DNA of 64,000 nucleotides from Physcia stellaris. Taxonomy: Eukaryota > Ascomycota > Lecanoromycetes > Caliciales > Physciaceae. Below the pieces are notes generated by a model, which saw only the letters and a program-made list of their open reading frames with translations, had not been told where the DNA came from and did not search any database. Location of the stretch: positions 62,001 to 126,000 of the forward strand of contig JABSSW010000015.1 of NCBI GenBank assembly GCA_018902385.1. The letters run 5' to 3'. The translations under genes and the position numbers were made by a program. Shown here one piece after another: positions 11,343-22,318 of this stretch (position 1 is the stretch's first letter; every line of letters begins with the position of its first letter).

Positions 11343-12481
11343 ATGGAGCCTCTTGATCTGTTCACCCTCGACACCCGCTCTGGAGTCCGCCTCTCCTATC
11401 TAGCAGAGGGAGCAGCAAACATAGTCTACCGACCCATCCTACCACCAGCAAGCCCAAGCACAGAAGCCGACTTCGACTTCCCAGTCGCTCAATCCGACGG
11501 AGAAACACCAGCAACACCGCCCCCAACAGAAACACCGACACTCACGGCAGACCCACGTCTAGAAGGCAAACTAATCCGCCTCCGCAAAGATCTCTCCACC
11601 ACGGTACCGGTCACCGAATCCTGGGCCCATTTCCACAACGTCGTCAGCCCGCTATTCCTGGACAATCAGCTCGTATCGCCGACTCTATTCCACATCTCCC
11701 GCCCCGTCATCCATGCCCTAAATGCGGACCTTCGCGCCATGGAGCGAGACGGGAGACGACCCGCGAAACGCCACGGCGTCTACGTCGACGAGAGCGAAAT
11801 CTACGGCACCCTCGTCCCAGACATGTCCTCGGACGCGCGGAGCACGAGCATCGAATTCAAACCCAAATGGCTGCTCCAAAGCCCCAGCGCGCCGGCAGGC
11901 AGCAAACGGTGCCGGACCTGCGCGCTGCGGGCCATGAAGGCGCGAACGAGCAGAAACGCGCGGGATGCCGGCGGCTTCTGTCCCCTCAACCTGGTGTCCG
12001 GCGACCGGGGCAAGGTTTCCGGGGTCGTGGAACAGCTGCTTGCCTCGGCGCGGTTCTCGGATCTGGATCGCTTGCGCGTGGGCGATCAGCTGATGCGCTG
12101 GCTGCCGAAATCGCTGCTGCTGCAGCGCTTGACGCAGTTGCAGGATACGTTGGATCCGGTCGGTGTTCTGGAGGCGGATTTGGAGGCGCAGCCGTTTTTG
12201 ACCGCGATGACGTTGAGGGATTGTACGCTGTTTCTCAAGGTGCGTTGGCCCGCTCCGGGGATCTCTGTTTGCTGATATTTTTTCTGGAAATGTAGATTCC
12301 GCGTTCTTGCTCTGGGGCTATCGAGGCAAGGATTGGTGATCTGGATCTCAAGTCCGGTCGGGAGGGGAAAGGTGAGTATTGGAGGGGGACGGAGAGGCGG
12401 TTGATTGAGGAAGGTTGGTATACGTGCACTGAGGCTGGCGGTCGAAGGAGAGAGGGCAGTTGTTTTCTCGGTGCATCGTGA
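11343..12481 (+). CDS. IPK1: Inositol-pentakisphosphate 2-kinase
   Basis: Two exons, 11343-12239 and 12296-12481, giving 360 residues; the 56-base intron ends in TGTAG. The start is ATG 11343 ('MEPLDLFTLD'), preceded by a C/T-rich leader. The hallmark box 'EFKPKWL' (residues 171-177, the EIKPK motif contacting nucleotide and phosphate) is followed by the Cys-rich 'RCRTCALR' segment found in the family. An earlier 'IRLRK' near residue 79 fits the N-lobe lysine. The enzyme phosphorylates Ins(1,3,4,5,6)P5 to phytate (InsP6), acting in mRNA export and phosphate signalling. The Ala/Pro/Thr-rich insertion at residues 36-70 is poorly conserved. The second exon is confirmed by a lysine-to-isoleucine join without frame loss. 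Confidence 0.85.
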
Positions 12482-14020
12482 GATTTGACAATATATCCAG
12501 TTGAATATATCAGAACAACATCGCATTGCCAGCGCTACAGCAAGCTTGACTGTCTCTAACCATCTCCCTTTTTTTTAATCTGCCCTCCTTTCTTATTTGC
12601 GGTCAGCAGCTCCAACTCATTCCCTCCCGTCCTTCCTCAAAAAACTCCCCCGAACCCATCAAAAACGACAAACAGTCTCACATATCCCGAACCTCGAGAC
12701 GCCCGACAAAGCATTTCATTCTAAAGTTGAGATGAGAAGATTCATCGTTATGGCGTGCAAGGAGTCTATCCCTTCTCTATATCCCTATCCTCATATTTTA
12801 TCTTTACTACCCGACTAGTCTCATTCAAAGGCATTGCCTCAGTTTCGAGACTACGGAAATCAAGACTGAGAAGGAAGGAGGGGTGGTGATGACAATCGAT
12901 GGGATTTTTCCTTTTTTTTTTTTCTGGTTGCTCTGTACACAACTTTTGGGGGCGATCTGCATAGATACACAACTCCCGAATATCTTGCGAGAGAAAAAAA
13001 AAACGGTGGCGTTGAGATTTCCATTCGTTTGGGCTTGTTCGTTGTTTGATCGTATCGATGGATGGAACAGGAAATGTTTCGTGCTATTTTCGTTTATCGA
13101 TGGTGTTGAAAGGGAGAAAAGACAAAATAGACCAGGCAAGCGCGAGACAGAGAATCCGTTGTTTCTAGTATCTGAGATGCGTGCGATGGTTCCAGGAATA
13201 TTGGGAGAAAGGTGATGGTATTCGACATGCAACTAGTGGAAAGGAGAGATCTGAGAGCGGGAAGGGGTTATTGAAAGATGAAAAACGAAGCCGAAATATT
13301 TTGGAAAAGAATGATTGAAGTTGGATGAACTGTATTGATGGGAGTAAAAGAATTTTGGTGTCACTTTTTGTAGAGGGAATAGTCGAAGTCATTATTCTGC
13401 CTTTCTCATCTTCCACCCCCTCCCTCTCAATCCCATCCTTTCACAAAACATCACTGCACTTTTCTTCCCCTAATCCTCCAAAAAATCAAAGCACAACAAT
13501 TCGAAACTATCTCTTCCACTCCCATGGCATATCTAGGGTTATTCCTCCCAACCAATTGAACGGAGTCGCTTCGAGTCCCAGAGGTTCGACTTGGGGATGA
13601 GGGGGCTGCTGGTGTGAAGGGGGTGGGATGGGATAGGATGAAAGGGGATATAAAGCGCCGATAAAGATATGAGGAGCGGGATGTAGATAGATCTTTAGTA
13701 AGTATACCATCTGATGGCTTTAAAGCCAGCCAGCATTCGTGAAGAGAGAATGGACGTAGAGATAGAGAAGAAAAGTAGACACGGGACTGGAGAGTCAGAT
13801 TGGGGATGGGAAGAGCGTGGGGGAAGGAAATGTTACATAGAAAATATAGGAAATAAAAAGGTAGGATCTGAATCAGAATAGAAAAGGAATCTCCAATCCA
13901 ATCTCCAGACATCTCCTCAACTCAACGCAGTCCAGCGATATCCCCGATCTCGAAGCCAACAGAAATCAAGATCCCCAATTGGGGCCGCGAGATCAATAGA
14001 TTTATAAGGCCCTTATACAA

Positions 14021-14069
14021 GATCCCTCCCCTTCCCCTTCCCTTCCCCCTCCCCTCCCACCACTCCAAA
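14021..14069 (-). other. Potential G-quadruplex (C-run tract on the plus strand)
   Basis: The plus strand has about seven runs of three to five C separated by one or two T or A. The minus strand therefore reads as closely spaced G3-G5 runs, which meets the usual G3+N1-7 quadruplex pattern. No gene overlaps it. Confidence 0.4.
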
Positions 14070-14810
14070 TCCTCAAACTCATCCAACGCAACCCCCACCA
14101 ACACCTCGCACCTCGCCCCCACCCAACTTCCCCGCAGCACCAGTCAACGCCTGACTCACAGTGCTGGACCGCACCTCCCTCATGACCACCGAGCCGGTTC
14201 GGGGACCGAGGAAGCAGACCACCCGAAAAAAAAAACAAAATCCAACGAAGGAAAAGGAGAAAGTGAAAGGGGAGGGGGGGAGGTTGCGCCATTTTGCTTC
14301 TTGCTGGCTAAGGTGGAGGGAGATGCCTGTTTGTAAGTGTCTGGGACGTTGGGGGTAGGGATGTCGGGCCTTTCCGGAGTTGTATGCCCCTCACCCCCGC
14401 TGGATGAGGATGAGATTGGGGGTTACTCCCCTAGCGAAGCGGCGGCTGAGAGTTAGTGATTGGTTGCGCGGTGATGGGTGGGAGATTTGTGATTTTGGGG
14501 AGTAGGTAAGGAGGAGAAGGAGTCGTGGATGGCGAGAAATGAGGATGTTGAGAGCTGGGAGGGAGGGAGTGAGGGAGGGAGGAATATTAATGCATGATGG
14601 TGGTCGTGAAAAATTGAGATGGGGTTGGGGATTGAGACTGCTACGAGAGATAGTTTGATGGATCTTTCCTCTACTGACTGGGAAGGGAGGACGATAGATT
14701 GTAGTAGAAAGAGAACTGAAAACAACCTAGATAGATCTGGTGAGCTGAGTGATTCTTTGAACTGATATATCTTCATATATGCTTTAAATAAGCACAGCCG
14801 TTTCGAAGCT

Positions 14811-14850
14811 CATATTAGGGTGGCTCGGATCATATTAGGGTGGCTCGGAT
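14811..14850 (+). repeat. Perfect tandem duplication of a 20-base unit
   Basis: Two identical 20-base copies lie head to tail (14811-14830 and 14831-14850). Each contains one TTAGGG. Two isolated units do not make an internal telomere tract. Confidence 0.8.
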
Positions 14851-15304
14851 GTCCTTACAGAACATGGGTAAATCCTTACAAGGCGCACTTCCACGCTAAG
14901 AGTCGATGAGAGGCTGTCGGAATTAATAAGGTCATGAACGTAGAATGACTGATAGATTCTTTGGGGGCGGAGCCATCCAATTTGGGCACGGCCATAACAT
15001 AACGTAGGTATACACCACGGTTGAGGATGAAATCACGTGACCTCTTTTCGGGCGAGTCTCTGAATACACATGACGATCTGGCTGGCAGTCTGCCCATGAT
15101 CAGAGCGTGTGTAACCTGGCTATGAAGGCCTCCGAGAGAACAAAGGTCCAGGAAGACAATCATTGTTCAGTCCCTAAGCACCGTAGAAGAAGGCCCAAGT
15201 CCTCGTCCAGCTGACCTGAGTCCATAAGCACTTTGATTTCCTATCCTGCATCATTGAACAGCAGTTTTAATCTGGGCATTCGACCAAATGCGTTCTCTTT
15301 GAAG

Positions 15305-18144
15305 CTATGACACCGTAGCAAGACTTAGCCGCTCGAGTCTTTCCTGTGCTGCGTCGACAAGCGCTGACCTACGGAGGGAAACTGTCAGTAAGAATACCGT
15401 AACTGGAGTTGGGGAGGAAGAGCCATATCATACTCTCTTTCTAATAGATTCATCACCTGGCCAACTTTCGCCTTCCGCAGGTCAGGTGGGATTTCCTCCT
15501 TCTGGTCATCATCGTTCTTTACTAAATTGTCGGAAGTTTCCTTGGCTCGAGGGACCATGTCTGCTACAAGTCGTTGCGCCTAAAACATACATCTTAGCAC
15601 GAGTCATACCAACTGATCGGACTCTACCCTACCTCATCATATCGATACCAAAGTGCAGACGAATACTGTCCTTCGTCATCCGGCTTCTCATCAGGTTCCA
15701 GAACCGATCCGCTTATCTTGTCGACCTCAGCTAACAATGCTTTTTCATGATCACTGTGTGGTTTGCGATTGTACTTGCGAGCGTTCATCGAGAGCTTCTC
15801 AAATCGAGCCGTAAGCTTTTCTTGCCTCGCTTGCGCATCTTGCAGGCGTCTCTCAACCGTGGCGTTGGGCTTCTCGTCGCTATCAGCTGCCTCGCTTGCA
15901 ATACCAACAACCTCTTCTTTACGCCTTGAGATTTCTTTGACTCGCTCGATCTGTTCCCTCAACTCGTCTTGGAGACGTTCGCAACGTCGAAACAGGTCTG
16001 CGGCTGAAACGCCGAGTGTATGGGTTTCTTCGCTTAGTACGCGATGCGCTTGAGTCATGAGGTCGAGTGTCGCAGAGGATAGACGGATCTCATCTTTCAA
16101 GGCTTTCTTGTGTCTATTCTGGACATGACTGTTGAAGAATTGCGGTAAGGTGGATTGCGCCCATAGTGAGGATGGCGGAACATATGGTTGACGAGCAGGA
16201 CCAAGCGCGGCTGTGCTCGTTTCTTGAGGCAGATCGTAGGTTGTTTGAACTCTAAGTTCGTTCTCAGCCGTATCGTCAGGCTTATCCAAGATTACACCAT
16301 GAGGCACGCCGTTGTCTGCGGTGAGGAGGAAGTAGCCGAGATCCGAGTCCTGGAAGACTACGGCTGCAGTTGGCTCGTGGCTGGAAAACTCATCATCCTG
16401 AAGGTCGAGTATCCGCTCTCGCAAAGTTTCCGGCCCGTCCGTGAGGATATCGACACGAAACTCAGTGCCAGTGCTGGCAGTACTCTGAAGCTCACTCTGC
16501 AGGCTTTGAACCCACGCTTCAAGTGAGAGATAAAAGACGCCTTGGCTATGTGTAACGAAAAAGGAGTGTTGAGAATTGACATCAATACTAAATGTGGGCC
16601 ATTCGGTCTCTTGCGCATGGTCGGGCCTCATAGTGTCTACCACCTCGAGTAGAACAAGCGATGGATCATCTGGGATCGTGAACGCCGGGTTACGCCTTTT
16701 GGGTAACCACTGAGATTGAACACCGTCTATATCTAGACATATATTGACGCGACCGTTCCTGGTCACAAGACATACGATAGAAGCTGCAAGGCCGGTTTCT
16801 TCGTCCATACCGAGTCCAGAATCATTATCTGAACCCTCGCCATCCATAAGATCCTCAACATCCACTGTGGCTGGTATGACGTGGATATCCGATATTTCTG
16901 GGTTCTCATTGTACTCATCTCCGAAAATTTGGAAAGGCCCTTGTAGTTTTGGTGTCGGGCTTGGTTTAGACGGCCTGCAATATACTTCAGTATCAGACAT
17001 TGATCCGTCATTTTTAAGGTAAGGTTCCTGGCCATCGAGATCTGTTATCCACTGGTATTGATCGTTACATTGCTGCATCTCCTCAGGGGCAACCGAGCTA
17101 TCCTGCATGAACGCCATTTTTGATACCGCCTGTGCGGATAGCGAAGGCAGCGTTGTCGAAGATGGCTGCCATTTCGAGGGAAGTAGCGGGCATAATGCAT
17201 ATACATCTCCTTCCTTCATGGCAATCCACAATGTCATTGCACACCAGGGGGACTCGTCGCTTGAGCCACTGCCACCAAAGCAAGCGGAAGCAACCTCCAT
17301 CCCTACCGAGTCTAGTGAGAAACTCCGATTGGCATTTGATCTATTGGGTGTGAAATCTTCATTTGTCGATCTTCCAACTGCAAGCTTCTTCAGGTCGATG
17401 GCAAGAGACGGAGTGCCAAAAGACATGTAGTCTCGGAAGTCAAATTCCCACAACCGAATGACAGCATCCGCGGTGACTGTGACGAAGCAGCTCCCACCGA
17501 CACCACAAGGATGCCATAGAGCACTAGCGATTGGAGGTTGTGCTAAGACATGCGTTGTAGGAGCTACCATTCTTGTCTTGAGTTTGATGGGTTTATTATC
17601 ATCCTGACCGAGCTGGGAAGGATGGGGGAGGGTCGCGATATGAACGGTGTGAGATGTGACAATGGCAAGAAGGTTTCCATTTGGCGACAGTGACAGTTGC
17701 TTTATTTTCTCGGCGATATTAAGGTGGAGTTCCTGCTCCAGAATGAGCAATTACGGTGCATTTCAAGTGCCAGACTCACCCTAAAGCCAGTCGCTGTCTG
17801 GTGTGCTTCCTCCGCAGAATCATCACGCTCGGCGTCTTTTTAGACCCCTGGCCATGTATGTTTTGCTTCCGCGCCCTCTCCTTCTCGGTATAATCATCCT
17901 TCAACATACACAAATCCGCCCATCTTATTTTATTGTCGGCTGCAACAAAGATTTCTGTACCCCTTCTAGCGACGATTTTCTTTGCGCCCAGGTACGGGCG
18001 GTCGACATTCGCGTTTGAAATATGTCCAGAGCCTCGGCGTTCTCTGTGGGGGGAAGAAAGAGTTGATTGGGGTCCGTCGAATATGTGGAAGCCCGGTTCA
18101 GGCCTTGACAGCCAGGGCGGTGTGTAGCTGATAACTTTTGGCAT
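15305..18144 (-). CDS. NUP82: Nucleoporin Nup82
   Basis: Minus-strand exons are 18144-17780, 17732-15633, 15579-15434 and 15368-15305. The start 'MPKVISYTPPWLSRP' is typical of mould Nup82. The N-terminal half is a beta-propeller ('LSLSPNGNLLAIVTSHTV', 'ALWHPCG.GG', 'IRLWEFD'). The C-terminal half from about residue 600 is the coiled coil that ties Nup82 to its Nup159/Nsp1 partners on the cytoplasmic face of the pore, where it supports mRNA export. One oddity: exon 1 leaves frame at the T5 run 17837-17841 (A5 on the coding strand). One more A would give an acidic stretch ('DAERDDSAEEAHQ') that splices in phase onto 'ELHLNIAEKIKQL'; as written, it does not. Since everything else is intact, an assembly homopolymer error is likelier than loss of an important gene. 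Confidence 0.87.
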
Positions 18145-18405
18145 GACTGGAGTAGCTGTGAGGATTAGATCCACGACATTAGTGAGTAGGAGAAGTAGGC
18201 GTAGAAGTACAATTACTTTGCAAAAGAACCAAGCTGATAGCTGATAGAGTGACTTTAAAACATTTCTGGAACACGCGCCGCGTTTTTGCCAAGCTTTGGC
18301 GGGATCCCGCCTTGGCCGTTCAACCTTGGGCCGCGGCATTAAATATTGGAACAGCCTCTCGAGCGTCTGTCCAACACAAACATCACACCTTCACAGAACT
18401 CAACA
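18145..18405. promoter_or_regulatory. Shared divergent promoter NUP82 / CBC2 with adjoining palindromes
   Basis: Only 261 bases separate the two start codons. A 5-base stem with 3-base loop (18288-18300, GCCAA...TTGGC) runs directly into a perfect 14-base palindrome GGCGGGATCCCGCC at 18298-18311. The sequence CTTTGGCGGGA resembles an E2F-type site (TTTSGCGS) from other eukaryotes; a fungal factor for it is my guess. Confidence 0.45.
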
Positions 18406-19174
18406 ATGCCAGGACCACTACGAAGCACCGTCGATCGGCTTGATAGGCCTAGTGCATATTATCTTGGTAAGGTAAGTCATACCTCCTTTCTTCATGCCTG
18501 GACTGCCGTTGAGCCCACTAACACACTCATATTCAGAACAAGAAGCGCAAGTACCACAGAGACCGCGATGATCGTGATGATCGTGATAGAACACCCGAAG
18601 AACAGGAAGACCCTTTGAAGGATGCAGCTACCCTTTACGTCGGCAATTTGTTTGTTACAATTTTCGCATGGCTCGGTTGAGATCATGTGCTGACTGGGCC
18701 AAGATCATTTTACACGACAGAGGAGCAGATTCATGAGCTATTTGCTAAGTGCGTATCCGCTTCTCCTTTTAATCGAAGAGGCTTACTGACTTCCTTAGAT
18801 GTGGTGAGATCAAACGACTTGTGATGGGCCTGGATCGAAACCACAAGACACCCTGCGGCTTTTGCTTCGTCGAATATTACAGCCATCAGGATGCGCTGGA
18901 CTGTATGAAGTATATCGGAGGGACCAAACTTGACGAACGGATAATTAGAACAGATCTGGATCCTGGCTTCCAAGAAGGGAGGCAGTATGGGTGGGTTACT
19001 ATCATCACTGTTGCTTTGTTACGGTCTTGACTAAAGTGGAACAGACGTGGCAAGTCAGGTGGCCAGGTTCGTGACGAGTACCGGGATGACTACGATCCGG
19101 GTAGAGGTGGCTATGGTCGAGCGATCGATGCCGAGCGTGTGAAGGAGGAAGAGGAGTATGGTAAAGGTAGGTAG
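18406..19174 (+). CDS. CBC2: Nuclear cap-binding complex small subunit (CBP20)
   Basis: Five exons: 18406-18471, 18537-18649, 18704-18748, 18799-18990 and 19045-19174. All splice in phase at GT...AG. One RRM covers most of the protein: RNP2 is 'LYVGNL' and RNP1 is 'CGFCFVEY'. The N-terminal '[12 protein letters not shown]' and C-terminal '[25 protein letters not shown]' are the signature segments that order around the m7G cap. The subunit pairs with CBP80 to bind capped pre-mRNA in the nucleus. The second exon adds an Asp/Arg-rich insert ('DRDDRDDRD') just before the RRM. The gene shares its promoter with NUP82, another mRNA-export protein. Confidence 0.93.
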
Positions 19175-19310
19175 CCTGGCACGGCAAGGTCAAAACCTCC
19201 TGTCATGCGATGGAGCTTTCCGCGCTCTGGTATGTCCGAATATTATGCTATATCAAGACTTTTCTTTAAAGCTTCCCGCCCAAGTGCAAGCGAACCGAGA
19301 TGAAAGACCT

Positions 19311-20214
19311 CTATGTGACCGAGGCCATGATCCGTTCCTGCAATCCACCGGATTTCCTTGCTACAGCCTCCCTAACCTGCTCTAACCACCAAACATGGAT
19401 TCTTGCATCTTCAGTCAACTCAGGGTGGAAGCTAGTCCCGAAGACGTTCCGCTGCCGAACAGCAACGATGTCCCCAATCTCATCATCCAACCCCATCATG
19501 GCGAATTTCTCCTCTAGCATTCGGCTTCGACCTGGTAATCTTGCCATAACCTCAACATTATCCAGATCCCGCTCGCTCGGATCTCGTGCCGGCGCTACTA
19601 TAGTGTCCCTCAGAAGAGTCTCGCTCAATTGCTCTCCAGCCGCTGGAGGTAATATCTTTTCCACGACCGGAGCTCTGATAAACACTCCAGGAAAAGGTGC
19701 AGTGCCATCAGCTTCTCCAGTGTTGTGAAGAAAGGGAAGATCTATTTCGGCCTCGAAGCTTTCGGTTTGTCTACCAAAGTAATTACGATTCACCCTTACG
19801 TCTAAACCGCCAATGAGATCCTGGCCACCTTTCTTTGTCCGAGTCGCCGATTCAGCTAGCAATATCAAACCAGCGCAAGTTCCCCATGTTGGCTTTCGAT
19901 GAACTCTGCACAGTCAAAGGAATCAATGTCGGCCCCAAATCATCCGTAGGACGCAAAGAAACCTACTTAACAAAATCCCGCAAAGGCTCAAGAAGACCGG
20001 AGCGAGCTGCCACCAAGGCTACAGTAGTACTCTCGCCACCAGGAATAATCAATGCATCACACCGAAGGAGCTCTTCAGGTGTCCGTACTTCGATAAAGTT
20101 CCAATCGATATCTGTATTAGTTTTCAATCGTATAGCAGCAACACGCAGGAGTTTCAGATGCTCGTGAAAAGCGCCTTGAAGCGCTAAGACTCCAACATTG
20201 ATGCTTGCAGTCAT
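19311..20214 (-). CDS. PDX2: Pyridoxal 5'-phosphate synthase glutaminase subunit
   Basis: Two minus-strand exons, 20214-19967 and 19905-19311, join in phase 2 (AA|A) to give 280 residues. It is a class-I glutamine amidotransferase of the PdxT/SNO group. The start '[19 protein letters not shown]' matches the family N-terminus, 'IIPGGEST' is the oxyanion/ammonia-channel motif, '[12 protein letters not shown]' holds the nucleophilic Cys, and '[12 protein letters not shown]' holds the catalytic His-Glu. It feeds ammonia to PDX1 to make vitamin B6. Length is slightly above the usual 220-260, mostly from an insert between '[11 protein letters not shown]' and '[15 protein letters not shown]'. It is divergent from the thiolase gene, with 282 bases between starts. 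Confidence 0.93.
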
Positions 20215-20304
20215 CGAAATCAGGAAGTGAAAGACTTGAGCGACACGACTCCAATGTATCCATCGACAGACCACTGGTGCCACTGCTGACAACTTTCGTA
20301 CAAG

Positions 20305-20310
20305 CCGAGG
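20305..20310. promoter_or_regulatory. CCGAGG, a possible fatty-acid response element upstream of thiolase
   Basis: CCGAGG is the reverse complement of CCTCGG, the site known from Aspergillus for the fatty-acid regulators FarA/FarB (Ctf1 group). It lies 187 bases before the thiolase start. A six-base match is weak evidence alone; the fit to the gene's function makes it worth listing. Confidence 0.35.
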
Positions 20311-20496
20311 GAAGCCGCGTCGGCCCGAGCTCCCTAGCGTTGTTTGCCAGATCCGATCCTCAGTCCCGACCGCAAGTACTGGACAGCCTGAGAAGTGGAA
20401 CGGGGAAAGCAGTGCTCTCATACGGTGCATCTGTGTTGCAATGGCTGCATCTTTGTGTTTGGTTCCTTGATCCTTGTTCGAGAGCGCCATACACTT

Positions 20497-21828
20497 ATGG
20501 CTTATTCGTCAAAAGGATTGAAAAGCATAGTCCAGAAACACCCAGGCGATGTGGTCATTCTTTCCGCCCTTCGCACGCCGATAACGCGCGCCTACAAAGG
20601 AGGCCTACGCAATGCCTACCCTGAACAGCTGCTCGCAGCGGTACGTCTCGATCGTGCTCAACCTTACTTTAGACGGCATGCACAATTCAAGGAGCAAAGC
20701 ATTGACAGGGCAGTTGCTTAGGTACTTAAAGCCACCCTGACTGCAAATCCGAACCTTCCACCCGATCACATCCAAGATATCTCAGTTGGCACTGTACTTT
20801 CCGAGCTTGGTGGCTCGAAAGCTAGCCGTATGGCAGCTTGTCATGTCGGATATCCCCACACCACATCATTGCATACCGTCAACCGGGCCTGCGCCTCCTC
20901 CCTCCAAGCCGTCACTACCATCGCAGATGCTATCGCGATGGGCCGCATACATTGTGGTATCGGTGCGGGAATGGAGAGCATGTCTCGGAACTACGGATCC
21001 AAGGCTGTTCCTGTGGAGCTGTGGCCGGAGCTGAAAAGTTCGCCCTCGAAAGAGGCAAGGGATTGCATAATGGCTATGGGCATGACAAGTGAAAACGTAG
21101 CAGAGCGCTACGGAGTGTCACGAGGAGACCAAGATGAATTCGCAGCCAATAGCCACCGGAAAGCTTCGAAAGCGCAAAAGGAAGGATTATTTGACAAGGA
21201 GATTATTCCAGTGCAGGTTTACAATCCTCCGGCTGAAGGATCACAGGACGGTCAGGAGGTCAAGCTCGAAAAGGAGACGGTAGTAAGAGATGATGGCATC
21301 AGGCACAATGCGAACGTGGAATCAATGGCAAAGCTGAAGCCTGTATTCAAGCCCGACGGAGCTTCGACAGCAGGCAACAGCTCTCAAATCTCGGACGGTG
21401 CAGCCGCGGTCTTGATGATGCGCCGATCTACCGCGAGTGAGCTTGGCCTCTCGTCAAGTATCTTGGGTAAATGGGTGTCATCCCAAGTAGCAGGGGTGGC
21501 GCCAGATGAGATGGGGATTGGTCCTGCTGTTGCTATTCCCAAACTTCTTGATGCTACCGGTATCAGGGCAGAGGATGTTGGGATCTGGGAGATCAATGAG
21601 GCATTTGCCAGTCAGGCACTCTATTGCATCAGGAAGCTAGAGTTGGACAGCTGTAAAGTCAATCCGAAGGGCAGTGGTATTGCCTTGGGCCATCCACTGG
21701 GTGCAACAGGTGCGAGACAGGTCAGCAGTCTGTTTCCCGAAATGGAAAGACAACAGCAAGAAGTTGGGGTTGTGAGTATGTGCATAGGGACTGGCATGGG
21801 CATGGCAAGCCTTTTTGTTAGAGAGTAG
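20497..21828 (+). CDS. 3-ketoacyl-CoA thiolase (beta-oxidation type)
   Basis: Two exons, 20497-20640 and 20722-21828, with an 81-base phase-0 intron, giving 416 residues. The start 'MAYSSKGLKSIVQ' with 'DVVILSALRTPITRAYKGG' is standard for the group. Active-site boxes are complete: the acyl-accepting Cys in 'NRACASSLQA', 'INEAFASQAL', 'GHPLGATGAR', and the second Cys in 'CIGTGMGMA'. The enzyme cleaves 3-ketoacyl-CoA with CoA in the last step of fatty-acid beta-oxidation. I see no clear PTS1 at the C-terminus (ends 'FVRE') and no good PTS2, so the compartment is open. Regulation by fatty acids is suggested by CCGAGG in the promoter. Confidence 0.9.
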
Positions 21829-22318
21829 TCTTACTGCACATAAATCTGGCGAATGAGATTCATCGGAATTTGTGGACAACACTACTGGTCTGACGTAGAG
21901 TAGTGCAAGTGTGCAACGAAGTTGAAGTGGCGTCCGTTGGCGTCCGAGACGTCTCCGTTCGATCTCGCTTATCTGAAACAAGTAGCTTGAGATCTAGTCG
22001 GGTTGGATCGAGACTCCGCAGCTGCTGTAAGTTGTCGTTCGCAGCGAACGGCTGGAGTTGGGGATTGTAGTGTCAGGCTTCGTTTTTTTGAAGAGTACAA
22101 GAATGAGGGGGATTTCCTCGTGGTCTGTGTAATGCTCGAGAGGCAGTTCTGAATTACGAAAATGTTTGCCACTCTCGGATTAGGCACCCCAATTCCCTCT
22201 AGCGTCCCAGGCAGCAGCAAAGTGGTAGAATCACAACTTGCCGGACTTTGTTTTCCTTTACCACAGTATTTCTCTTCATCTCTTGAGCTGGCAATACTGT
22301 TCTATTGCAAAGCGCATC

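Larger units (their letters stand above)
12482..15304. other. 2.8-kb gene-free stretch rich in purine/pyrimidine tracts
   Basis: Between the stop of IPK1 and the stop of NUP82 I find no coding sequence. The strand alternates between A/G-rich and C/T-rich tracts, for example C/T at 14025-14070 and G/A at 14500-14590, with several A8-A9 or T10 runs. It could hold long UTRs or a non-coding transcript; nothing in the sequence proves either. For a compact ascomycete genome this gap is long. Confidence 0.5.

Noticed and set aside
14811-14850. Interstitial telomere repeat (TTAGGG twice)
   Set aside because: The two TTAGGG units are 20 bases apart within a simple 20-base duplication, not a tandem telomere array.
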